A stretch of 64,000 nt of DNA from Mantamonas sphyraenae (Eukaryota > CRuMs > Mantamonadidae). Positions 1-11,500 of this stretch are shown here, piece after piece; position 1 is the first letter of the stretch, and each line of letters starts with the position of its first letter. The notes beneath the pieces are model-generated. The model searched no databases. It was not told where the DNA came from and saw only the letters and a program-made list of their open reading frames with translations. The position numbers and the translations under genes are program-made. Location: contig JAPMXV010000042.1 in NCBI GenBank assembly GCA_026936335.1, positions 558,001 through 622,000 on the forward strand, read 5' to 3'.

Positions 1-882
1 TTCCTGTCCTCCACCTCCTCCTTCAGCTTCTTCACCTCCTCTTCCAGCTTCTCCTTCTCTCCCATCGCCTCCTTCACCTTCTCTTCCATCTCCGCCACCA
101 TCTCTCCCTGCCCCTGTTTCCTGGCTTCCACCTCCTCCTTCAGCTTCCTCACCTCTTCTTCCAGCTTCTCCTTCTCTCCCATCGCCTCCTTCACCTTCTC
201 TTCCATCTCCGCCACCATCTCTCCCTGCCCCTGTTTCCTGGCTTCCACCTCCTCCTTCAGCTTCTTCACCTCCTCTTCCAGCTTCTCCTTCTCTCCCATC
301 GCCTCCTTCACCTTCTCTTCCATCTCCGCCACCATCTCTCCCTGCCCCTGTTTCCTGGCTTCCACCTCCTCCTTCAGCTTCTTCACCTCTTCTTCCAGCT
401 TCTCCTTCTCTCCCATCGCCTCCTTCACCTTCTCTTCCATCTCCGCCACCATCTCCCCCTGCCCCTGTTTCCTGGCCTCCACCTCCCCCTTCAGCTTCTT
501 CACCTCCTCTTCCAGCTGCCCTTTCACCCTCATTGCCTCCTTCACCTTCTCCTCCATCTCCGCCACCATCTCTCCCTGCCCCTGTTTCCTGGCTTCCACC
601 TCCTCCTTCAGCTTCTTCACCTCCTCTTCCAGCTGCCCCTTCTCTCCCACCACCTCCTTCACCTTCTCTTCCATCTCCGCCACCAACTCCCCCTGCCCCT
701 GTTTCCTGTCCTCCACCTCCTCCTTCAGCTTCCTCACCTCCTCTTCCAGCTGCCCCTTCTCCCTCATTGCCTCCTTCACCTTCTCTTCCATCTCCGCCAC
801 CATCTCTCCCTGCCCCTGTTTCCTGGCTTCCACCTCCTCCTTCAGCTTCCTCACCTCTTCTTCCAGCCGCTCCTTCTCCTTC
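1..882 (-). repeat. 117-bp tandem repeat encoding a 39-residue coiled-coil unit
   Basis: Equivalent points of the unit (plus-strand cccatcgcc or ctcattgcc) fall at 61, 178, 295, 412, 529, 646 and 763, an exact 117-bp period over at least seven copies. On the minus strand each unit reads EKEKLEEEVKKLKEEVEA, then RKQGQGEMVAEMEEKVKEAMG; some copies have KGQLEEEV instead of KEKLEEEV. The period is a multiple of three and in frame, so copy number can change without breaking the protein. The array runs off the left edge. Confidence 0.93.
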
Positions 883-2492
883 CCCTCACGTTCACTCATC
901 ATGACTTGCCCATCTATCGCCATACGCAACTCGGCTTCCAATCGTCGCCTCGTCCCCTGCTCCTCTTCCAGCAGCGTTTCCACCGCAGCCTTTTCCGCTC
1001 GAATCTTTTCCATCTCCCCTTTTAGCTCCCCTTCAGACTCTGCTGCCATCATTTCTCGTGCTTGAAGCTTCGTCTTTGCGTCATCCACCTTCATCTTCAT
1101 CCGTTGCAGCTCCCCAGCCTGCTCCTCCGCCCGAGCTCGCCGTCGGCTCTCCCGTTCTTCCATCTCCCGTGTCACCTTCTCCTGCTCCGCTACTTTCTTC
1201 TGCGTCTCTCTCAACGCTCCCTCTGCATCATGGCGCTTCCTCACCTCCTCTTGCATTTGGCCCAGCAGCGTGGCCAGTTCTTCGTTCAACTGCTTCTCTA
1301 TCTCCTGTGTCGACCCCAGACGGCCTTCTACCTCCTGCAGCCTGTTTTCCATCTCTTTACGAGCCATGTTCGATTCACGTTGCACCCTTGCAACCTCCTC
1401 CTTTGCTGAGTCCACCTCACGCTGCATCTGATTCGCCACTCGTGTTTCTGCCTCGCGTACCAGTGTGTCGTCCAACAGGATCTCCCGCAACCGACCCAGC
1501 TCTGCCTTGTGTGCTGCTTTCAGCTGTTCCAGAGCTCGTTTCAACGACGCCACGTCCTGGTCCACCGACACTTCCCGCCGCACGTGTTTTCTTGCGCTCT
1601 CTCTCTTCTGCATCCTCTCCAGAGCTTCCCTGCATTCGCGCAGTTCCTGTTGCGTCTGATCGAGTCGCACTTGCATCGCTCTCGCCTTTTCCCATCCTGT
1701 TTCTCGCTGCTCTTTGCTGTGTTCTCGTACGTACTGTTTGTACGCCGCAAGCAGAGCGTCCCCGCCCTCCTGCCCCTGTGACCCATCACTGGATCCCTCT
1801 GCCGTCGCTCTGCTCTCCAAGGTCCCTACTCTTTCCTCAAGCTCAGCAATGTATGTGCGCAGGTTATCCACTTCTTCCTTGTGCGCCTGCTGCTTCCACG
1901 CGGCCTGCTCGACACTGCCACCGCTATCCGTTTGCGACGCCACCATCGCCTGCTCCCATTGTCTCTCGTCCAACGTTATGTCTTGCCGGGCACGAGCCAA
2001 CTTTTGCTTTCGACGCCGCTGTCGCACCCCTCGTTTGCTCTGTGCCGCCGCCAGGCTCTGCAGCACCGCGTCGCTCAGCCCCTCGCTCGCATTCGTCTTC
2101 AATTCCACCTGCAGCTGTGGATTTGCATCCAGAGCATACAGCAGCCCTGCTCCCACATTGTCGTCCACCGCATCCTGCCCACTCACCACCAGATGCTGAA
2201 CGCTGTCCTTTTTGCCAAGCACACGCACCAGTCCCCGCAGCGCCGCGCGCACATTCACACCACAAAATACGTGTACACCATGTACATGCACATGGGAGGC
2301 ACTCAAAAACTCGCTCACACTCTCCATCTCGGCGGCGGTGGCAAGAGGCACCTCCTTCGAATCGGCCGCACTTTGCACCCACACAGCTCCTTCGTGCGTA
2401 CAAGATTCGCCACCCAACTGGAGCCACCGCACTTCAAATTCTCTGTTGGTACCGTTGGCCTGGTCTGCAAGCCACGCCGTGTCCACTTGCAT
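1..2492 (-). CDS. Long coiled-coil protein, 3'-truncated by window edge
   Basis: One reading frame stays open on the minus strand from an ATG at 2492 to the window edge, at least 830 codons; the C terminus lies outside. The first ~130 residues are globular (for example QVDTAWLADQ, then a leucine-rich stretch around LRGLVRVLGKKDSVQHLVVS that faintly recalls an LRR-type fold). From about residue 200 the chain is a continuous Glu/Lys/Arg/Gln-rich coiled coil, and the distal part (bases 1-882) is a 39-residue tandem repeat. An in-frame ATG at 2582 would add 30 residues, but they are Cys/Arg-rich and low quality, so 2492 is preferred. It is divergent from the giant surface-protein gene, with 82 nt between the starts. 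No family is recognised; a cytoskeletal or scaffold role is only inferred from the architecture. Confidence 0.75.
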   Translation of the reverse strand, partial: MQVDTAWLADQANGTNREFEVRWLQLGGESCTHEGAVWVQSAADSKEVPLATAAEMESVSEFLSASHVHVHGVHVFCGVNVRAALRGLVRVLGKKDSVQHLVVSGQDAVDDNVGAGLLYALDANPQLQVELKTNASEGLSDAVLQSLAAAQSKRGVRQRRRKQKLARARQDITLDERQWEQAMVASQTDSGGSVEQAAWKQQAHKEEVDNLRTYIAELEERVGTLESRATAEGSSDGSQGQEGGDALLAAYKQYVREHSKEQRETGWEKARAMQVRLDQTQQELRECREALERMQKRESARKHVRREVSVDQDVASLKRALEQLKAAHKAELGRLREILLDDTLVREAETRVANQMQREVDSAKEEVARVQRESNMARKEMENRLQEVEGRLGSTQEIEKQLNEELATLLGQMQEEVRKRHDAEGALRETQKKVAEQEKVTREMEERESRRRARAEEQAGELQRMKMKVDDAKTKLQAREMMAAESEGELKGEMEKIRAEKAAVETLLEEEQGTRRRLEAELRMAIDGQVMMSEREGKEKERLEEEVRKLKEEVEARKQGQGEMVAEMEEKVKEAMREKGQLEEEVRKLKEEVEDRKQGQGELVAEMEEKVKEVVGEKGQLEEEVKKLKEEVEARKQGQGEMVAEMEEKVKEAMRVKGQLEEEVKKLKGEVEARKQGQGEMVAEMEEKVKEAMGEKEKLEEEVKKLKEEVEARKQGQGEMVAEMEEKVKEAMGEKEKLEEEVKKLKEEVEARKQGQGEMVAEMEEKVKEAMGEKEKLEEEVRKLKEEVEARKQGQGEMVAEMEEKVKEAMGEKEKLEEEVKKLKEEVEDR

Positions 2493-2574
2493 CTTGGACG
2501 ACACTTGGCAGCGCCAGCGCCGGCAACACAACACTCTCTCCCCACACACAACACTCCACACACATACACACATC

Positions 2575-5500
2575 ATGCTCATGTCACAACGCTTTACAGC
2601 AGCGATTTTCCTTGCTGTAGCTCTGGTTGTGCTTGCACATGTGCCGCTGGCGGCAGGAGGTAGGTGAAAGAGAAATGCGCAGCAAGAGGGCCACGGAACA
2701 TCCAGCTCACAAACACATGCCACACACACAGAGGCCGCCACGGAATGCCGACAAACCTCAGAACTGGAGTTTGCGCGCACGAAGCGCCTCCAGCTGGGTC
2801 TTCTCTACCACGAGAATCTGGCGTTGGGCACGCAGACAAACGAGACGGCACCTCTGAAAAGCCTCAACAGCGCCACATTGTTGCCCACCATGGTGGACGG
2901 TGACCGGTGCTGCAACGCCGCCCTCAACTCGAGCGACTGTGGTGTCAACTTCAACATCACTGGAGACGGTTTGGTGCAGGCTGTCATCGAACTCAACCGC
3001 ACAGCGTTTGTCAACGAGATTGTCACCTCGTGGTATCTGCCTTGCCGCAACGAGCCGCGCCCTTTCTACACCCTCCAGTTCTACAACCAACAGACATCCT
3101 CCTGGCAGGATATTCTCATTCGTGTGCTCAAGGCAAACGTAATTGGTACGTGACCATGTCTTATCCACAGCCCTGCCTGCAGCATTCCTTTGCCCCTTGC
3201 GTCCAGCTTTGCGCCCTCGCGCCGTTTTTGCGCTCCCGCCTTTCCTCCTGCCCTACGCGCACATCCACGCTGCCCACTGCTCTTTCCAACCTTTATGTCC
3301 CGGCCCCACCCTGTCCTCCATCCTCTCCCACATCGTCTGAGCCAGTGCCTTGCGCTGCTGCCCCGCAATGCCCGCGGGTCACGGTGCCTCAGGCTCTGGG
3401 ATTTCCATGCGTCCCCTCTCCGCGACTCCTTTTTTCCGTTCCGCGCCTTGCAACCCTTTGCTCACACGCTTGCCCGCTCCACAAACCCATTCTACTGCAC
3501 ACTTCTACGTCGCTCCACACGAACGCCTCCACAGTCAAGGAAGAGCCCACCCCGTGCTACGTTATTCCAGGAGACAAGGGCGACGTCTCGCTCTGCACCG
3601 ACTTTTTCGATTACCAGCCAGTGCCCGCCACAAAGTTTCGAATCAAGTTCAACAACTCGGAGTCTTTCACAGGTCTCCCGAGTGACTTCACTGATGGTGG
3701 CTGGCTCTACGAAATGGAGGTCCACGGCCGCTACTATGGTGCGTTGCGTAACGCCTGAAACGCGCGTCAAGCCGCCATTTTTTTCCACGCCCAAACCTGC
3801 CGCCGGAACGCCCACCCCCTCCCCGGCGGCACCTTTCCTCCCTTTCTTTGCGCGAAACTCCGTTTTTACCGTTTCACCTGACACAGTACACCTCGCACAC
3901 AGACGACCCGTGGGAGCTGCAAAACGACGGTATTGCCATCAGCAAGTTCCAGTCGCAGCTGAACGTCACCCTGGGCACGATCAACGTGCTCACGGCCAAC
4001 ATCAAGCAGATTCGCCTCAACACGTTGGACACAAAGACAACCACCATGTCTGCCAATCTTATCAACAAGGGCACAGGCACAAGTGCCCAACACCTTCTGG
4101 GAGGCAACACGACAGTGTCTGCCTCGCTGGGCTACGCCAACTTCACCGACCTCGTTGTCCTTTCGCCACCCGCCGGCCAGTACAACCTTACCTTTACGTC
4201 GCCCAACCTGCTCAGCACCTTTGTCCTCTTCACCATCGAGGAGGGTAAGCCCTACCGCATCCTTGTGGAGAGCGGCTCGCTGGTCAGCACTCAGTCCGAC
4301 CGCCCTGCCAACATCCCCACCGTCACCGTGTCCGTTCGCGATCCGGGAGGGAACAAGGTCGCCAACATTACAAACTACAAGGATCTTGGCGGAGGCGCTT
4401 TTGACGCAAACGTGTACGTCTATCTCAAGACAAACACAACTGCCACGTTCGAAGGCGTCCAGGTCGTCAACATGGCCTACCAGGGAGGCACGGCCATCTT
4501 CAACGGCATGCAACTGCGCAGTCCCCCTGTGGGAGACTACATTCTGGAGTACACCACGCCGGGCGTCACCTTCAACGCCACTTCCACCGTGCGCATTCTC
4601 GAGGGCCCGCCAAAGGCCCTCCGCATCACCCAGGGACAGGCCAACGGCCCCACTCGCGTCGACCACGTCGTCCAAGCCGAAACATTGCTCCCAGGTGTAT
4701 CCATGGAAACCCTGGATGCTGGTGACAACAAGACCCCCAGCGGAAATGGCGTCAACATCGCCGTCAGTGTCGACAAGGGCACGTTGTCTGGAACCACGTC
4801 GTACACAGTCGACGCCACCGGTGCCGTGTCCCTCAATGACATGAAGCTCGTGCGCCCCACCATTGGCCTGTACACCCTCACGTACACGCCCACCGGTGGC
4901 AGCGGAGGACCCATCCCCACCGTCACCTCCACCGTCGAAATCGTCGTCGGCTTGCCTACCCACCTGCGCGTGCTGCCCGAGCACACCAACCAGCGCTACC
5001 AGAGCGACTTTGTGGTCAAGTTCAACCCCATTGTCGTGCAGTCGCTCGACGCTGGCTTCAACGTCGTCGGCGTCAACGACACGGTGGACCGCAACGTCAC
5101 CGTCATCCTCGCCAACGCCACAGTGACACTCAACGGTACTCTTCGCGAGCTCATGAGCAGTGGAAACGCCACATTCGGCCAGGTGTCCCTCCTGTCGCCA
5201 CCCACCGCCACCTACGTGCTGCAGTTCAGCGCACCGGACCTGGGATTTGTTGTTCTCAATGTCAACATCGACATCGGTCCAGGCAAGAGCCTGAAGGCCG
5301 ACCCACTCGACCGCACGCGCGCAAGTATCGAAGTGGTGGACTTTTCACCCATTTTTGTGAGTGTTCTAGACGCGGGTGGATCCTTTGTGGGCGCCGAACC
5401 CTTTGCGCGCACAATCACCGCAGCCATCGACGGAGGCGGCCAGCTGAACGGCACCCAGGTGGCCACCACCAGTGCCAGCGGCCTGGCAAAGGCAAACTTT

Positions 5501-8500
5501 ACTGGCATCACCGTCCTTGCGCCGGTCAGCAAGAACTACACCGTCACATTTAGCACGCCGGGCCTCATCAGTGGCTCCATGACCCTTGTCGTGCACCCTG
5601 GTCCTGCACGCCGGCTGCGCCCGCGTGTGGGCCCAACCTACACCTACAAGAGCCAGCTGCAGACGTCCTTCGACCCCATCACCATCGAGGCTCTGGATGC
5701 GTCCGGTACGTTTGTCAGCACCTTCCAGCTGCAGGAAAGTGGGGCGTTGAACGTCACCACACGCTTGGTCAACACCTCGTACGCAGGCATGTTCAGCGTC
5801 ACAAACGGGGGATCAGGCGACCTGGCCAACGGTCAGTACGAGTACGCGACCGGCAGCATCAAGTTTGTGCAACCTCTGGTCGGCAAGTACCTCCTTGAGT
5901 TCTTCAACCCGACCCTGGGTTCGGGCTTCCTCTCGGTATCCATCATCACAGGCGACGCCTACCAGTTGCAAATTCTGGAGCCAGCCTCGTTGACCACCTC
6001 TGTGGAGAGCGCCGCGTTCAGCGAGCTGCAGGGCGTTTACCTGCGCGCTCTGGACCCCGGTACGAACTGGGCCAACAACGATCAGGTCGAGCGTACAGTC
6101 ACCGTGTCCTCCAACAGCGTCACTGTGGGTGGCAACAAGCAGGACATCATGCGCAACGGCTCCCTGACGATGAATGGCACCGCCCTTCTGTTCCCCACCG
6201 TGCGCTCGCACCAGGTCACCTTCAGCTCCACAGGCCTGCTGCCCAAGACCATCACCGTGCAGGTGACGACGGGTCTCGCCTACTTCCTGCGAGCCACCAA
6301 CGAGACGGTCGTTACGCGCCAGAGCCGCTACACCGTCGATTTGCGCGACTACCAGATCCGAGCCTTTGACGCAGGCAACAACGCCACCGTGCGTGACGAG
6401 AACAAGATTGTCAGCACGCGCTTGTACGATGCCCTGGGCCGTGACTTGACCAGCTCCTTGCTGGAGACCAAGACAGCCCAATTTGGCGGCACCGGCGTGG
6501 TCGACTTTTCCACCGGAACCAGCAACCTGGTGCGACTGCTCAGCCCTCCGCAAGGCAGCTACGTGCTGTCTTTCCAGGCGCCGGGTCTCGTGCCGGCCAA
6601 CGTCAGCGTGACCATCGTACCCGGCCCGCCTGTGCGTTTGGGCTCGCCCAACACCACGCATGTGTACCGCAGCGCTGCCCAGGTGCTGATTTCGCCCATT
6701 ACCCTGCAGGTGTCCGACGCCGGCCTCAATCCGATCGGCGGATCCCAGGCGGTGTTTGACACCGTGTCGGTGGCGCTGGTCACACCCAACATCACGCTCA
6801 CCAGCTCGCCCATCGTGACAGTGATCAACGGCGAGCGTGTGTTCTCCAACCTGCGGCTTGCTGCACCCGCTGTGGGCACTCACACGCTCAACTTCAGCTC
6901 GCCCATCCTGCAGGGACTCCTCATCGACGTGGTCATCAACGTTGGCGACCCGTACCGCATCACGCCGCTGCTGAAGAACATGACCATCAAGAGCAACACG
7001 TCTGCGCCACTTCCCTCTGTGCCTGTCGAGATCCAGGATGTGGGCAACAACCCGCTGCGCTTCGACGACAAGGTCGTGCGCTCCGCCAACGTGACGGTGA
7101 ACAACGGGGCACAGTTCACGGACGCATCTACCACTGTCATCACGGTCACAAACGGCGTGGCCACCTTTAACAACCTGGCGCTGAAGGCGCCTGTGCCGCA
7201 GCAGTACACCATGACTGTGTGCGCCGGCAACGTGACATGCGACACATTTGCCGTCGTGGTCACCAAGGGTGATCCTGTTGCACTGAGCGTGCAGTCGGGT
7301 GTGTCCTCCACGTACGCGTCGAGTGTGCAGCTGGTGAACGCCGTCGTGCGCACACTGGATGTCTCTGGCACGGTGACGGACCTGCCCGTTCTGGCAAGTG
7401 GCGACGTGCAGGTGGCAAGCAACAGCACCAACCTGCGCATGCTGTCTTCCGTGGCCACTCTGGCCAACGGTGTCACAACCGTCAGGCTGAACTTTACGCA
7501 TCCGCTGGTGGGCGTGTACGCGCTCACATTCAGCAGCGTGGACAGCAGCATGGCCGCCGACACCGTCACGCTCACCGTGACACCCGGTGTGCCTGCACAA
7601 CTTGCGCTGGTAGGCTGGAACGCCAACAAGGTGTACCCCAGCGACTACTCGGTCGTATTGGATCCGGTCACTGTGCGTGTGCTGGACGAGGGTACCAACT
7701 ACGTGAATGGCGACGTGCAGACCCGCACGCTCACTGTCCTTGAAACCCTGCCGTTCCTGAACAAGACCAGCATGGTGACGCAGACCAGCAGCGGCCAGGG
7801 TGTGTTTGCAGCCATGGAGCTGCGTTCTCCTCCTGCAAACGCCTCGCTGCAGCTGACCATTCAAACGACGGGCTTGCGCTCGGTTGTACAGAGCGTCCAT
7901 GTTGGCATCGGTCCAGCGCGCAAGGTGAAGGTCACACCGGGCATCGTCGAGGTGGCCACCAACGGCAGCGCTCGCCTCCCATCCGTCACTGTGCAGCTTG
8001 CAGACGCAGGCAACAACCTGGTGGGTGCCACCGACGCACCTGCTCAGCGCACAGTAACTGTGAATGCGCCTGGAAACACGCTGGCCGGTGTCACCTCGTG
8101 CATCACCACCAACGGAGTGTGCACGCTCACAGGCACCGTGATGGTGGCCCCTGTGGTGACGTTGCACACCCTCGTGTTCACAGCAACCAACATGGAGCCG
8201 TTCAACGTTGTGGCCAACGTGACGAGCGGTTTCGCACGCGCCCTCAGCGCGAGCATCTCGTTGGTCCTTACGCCGAGCCAGCGCAACACCCTCTTGCCAC
8301 CGGTGACGGTGAGCACGCTGGACGCCGGCGGCAACTTTACGGTGCGCAGCGAGGCCACGGTGGTCGTGCAGGCCACTGTGCTGCCCGCAAGCGGTTCGTA
8401 CAAGTACGTGCCTTTTGCGGCTGACTCTACGCTGACTGCAACGGTGTCGAACGGCGTGGCCGTGTTCCCCAACCTGCGCCTCGTTGCGCCGCCCAAGGGC

Positions 8501-11500
8501 AGCTACCGCATCCAGTTTACGAGTGGGGTGCTGACCAGCAGCGCAGTGGACGCTGGCATTCGCATCGGTCCGCCCGACTCGCTGGTGGTGCATTCGTACA
8601 CAAACGGCCAGCCGTTGAGCGACTACAAGACTCTGTTGAACCCGATTGTGGTTCGCGCCCTGGATGCAGGAGGCGAGTTTGTGGGCGGCGCAGACACCAA
8701 CCTGACGCGCACGGTGAACGTGGAGGTGCTCAACACAACGCTGACCACACCGAACGGCACCTTGGCGCAGACGCTCACCAACGGCACGACGTCGTTCGAC
8801 AACGTGATTCTGCAGTCGCCTGTGAAGGGAGAACTGACACTGCGCGTGTGGAGCGACGCGATCCGCGGGGGCGTTGTCGTGGATACCATCCTGAAGGTGG
8901 AGGTGTTTGTGGGTCCCGTGCGCGGCATCCGCATGCGCCAGGGCGGCTTCCAGTCGCATCCATGCGAGAATCTGATCTACATGAACCGCGTGCAGGTGGA
9001 AACTGTAGACGCGGGCCAGAACTTTGTGAGCACGGACCAGGGATCGCCCATTTTCGCAGCGCTGGACGGCTTCGTTGCGAACACAGGAGCAAACAACAGC
9101 GCCGCGACGCTGAACGGCATCAGCACATTCGACGGCCTGACGTTCTCGTCGACGCTTGCGAGTCCGGTAAACAGTGGCCTGAACACAATCACTTTCAGCG
9201 CGTTTATTGGTGGTACCCGTCTGGAGACTCAGGGCCGCCTGAATGTGACTGCAGGCAGCGCCAGCCGAGTCAAGGTGACAAACGTGGTGGGGCGCAGCAA
9301 CCTCGTGACAGACCCTCTGGGCGGCACGTATGTGTTTGATATCCCGTACCAGGGTGCTGCAGCGACGCCAGGCAACGTGCGACGCGTGGATTTGCCTCGC
9401 ATCGAAGTGAGCGCTTTCGACAACTGCCACTCATTCCAGCCGAACGCTGCGTTTACGGTGACGTTGAACGACGACAGCGGTGTGCTGGTAGGCGGTGGAG
9501 GCATCGCCCAGCCGAACGTAGAGGTGGACGCAGTCGTGGACGGAGCAGCGGAGGTGGCCAAGGCCTCGGTGGAGGCCAATACCCAGTCGCCACCAACGAC
9601 CACGCTGAGCGGTGGCGTGGCCGGGTTCCAGGACGTGTACGTGACGCCGATCAGCGGAAGCTACACGTTCACGGTGAGTGCACCGGGCATGGCGAGCACG
9701 ACGCTGCGCGTGAACGTGCAACCCGGCCCTGCGGTTGCACTGGAGTTTGTGGGTGCGTTTGCAGATCCGACAACGCCGATTGTGCACAACAACGTGGGCA
9801 GGGGCTCGGGTGTGCTGTCGACACAGCCTATTGTGCGCAGCGTGGACGACGTGCGCAACCGCGTCAACACGACCTTCAACGCGCGCGTTGTGTTCACCGT
9901 GGACAAGTCCCTGCGCCCGGCGAGCCTGGATGCATTCTACGCAGGCCAGGACGCGGCGTTGGAAGCGGTACAAACACGTCCGGTGGTGGAGAACGACATT
10001 CTCAACCTGAACGGCCAGGCGCAGTTCCCCGAGTTGAACATGCGCGGAACGCACGGCCTTCGCTACACGGTGGAGGTGGAAGATTACCTTCCCGGTGCGC
10101 GAGCGGCCTACCGCAGCGCCTTCTACTACAACTTTACGATCAGTGCGTGCACGTCGGAGTTGGAGTACGGCGCAAACAGCGTGCCGAACTACGGTCCGCA
10201 GTTTGGCCGCTCGTGCTTCTGTGAAGCTGGCTTCTCGCTTGTGCAACCAGACCCGAACCAACCGACGGTGTTCCGATGCCAAGCGTGTGCGGACTCCACG
10301 TACAAGGATGTGGTGGGTACTCAGAACTGCGTGAACTGTCCGGAGAACATGAACACGCTGGGTGTGCGTGCCGCGACGGATCTGGCGCAGTGTGTGTGTC
10401 GTACGGGCTTCTATGCCAAGCCGCAGGACCCGACCAAGTGCCTGCAGTGTGCCGAGGGTGGTCTGTGTCAGGGTGGCGAGGCCATTGTGCCGAAACCCGG
10501 TTTCTTCTCGTTCAGGACAGGATCGGACAAGTTCTATGCCTGTCCCAACCCGGATGCGTGCATCAACTCTGGCAATGGCACGTGCAGAACGGGCTACGAG
10601 GGCCCGTTGTGCTCGCTGTGTGCGCCTGGATACGGCCGCTTCGGCGTGGACTGCACGGTGTGCGGCGAATCCTCCCTGTCATGGTTCATTGTCGTCGTTG
10701 CCGTGCTGGGCATCTGTTTGATGCTGAGCTTCTTGGTACGCACCGCAGGAGTGGAACGCAGCAAGAACGGCACGGTCATGAAGGTGCTTCTGAACTACCT
10801 GCAGGTGATTGCCTTTGTGGGTGATTTGAGTGTTCAGTGGCCGCCGCTGATTGTGGGTTTGTTCTCGCTGATGCGTGTGTCGCTGTTTTCGCTGAACCTG
10901 CATCCTGTGGACTGCTCAGTGGGTCCAGACTTTTACGACCGCTACCTGGCGTACTTGTTCTTCCCCGTCGTGGCTGTGTTTGGCCCGCTTACGTTCTACT
11001 TCCTGTACTACTGGGGCAGCCGAGCGCTGTCGCGTGTGATGCGTGTGGTGTGGCTGCGTCAAAACCGCTACTCGATGATGGCGGACCAGAACCCGTGGGT
11101 CAAGAGCCCCGAGCACTGGCAAGAGTTTAAGCGACACTGCATCAAGCAGTGTGTGCTTGCGATCCTGATCAGCATTTTCCTTGCGCATCCGATCATCACC
11201 AAGAACTCGTTCCAGATGTTCAACTGTGTGCCCTTCTACGATGGTCAGGAGAGTGAGGCGGGCACATCGGTACAGTGGTTTGTGGCGGAGGATCTTTCGA
11301 TCGACTGCAAAACTCCGCTGCACAGGTTCTGGGAGACAATTGCGCTGCTGATGGTGACTGTGTACTGCGGTGGCCTGCCGCTGCTTGCTGTGGGCATCCT
11401 GTACAAGAACCGCAACGAGTTGCATACGCGCAAGGTTCAGGACCGCTACCGATTCCTGTACGACGGTTACAAGAACCACCGCTTCTACTGGGAGGCTGTG

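Noticed and set aside
1-882. CRISPR array or satellite
   Set aside because: The 117-bp units are contiguous without spacers, in frame and coding for a coiled coil; the genome is eukaryotic.
533-2620. Long plus-strand Pro/Ser-rich open frames
   Set aside because: They are the antisense of the minus-strand coiled-coil gene; Pro/Ser arises from reversed Glu/Lys codons, and they show no conserved motif.
5813-9430. 1,205-codon minus-strand open frame inside the giant surface-protein gene
   Set aside because: It is rich in His/Arg/Gln/Val, has no recognisable domain and lies fully inside a clear signal-peptide-to-TM coding frame.
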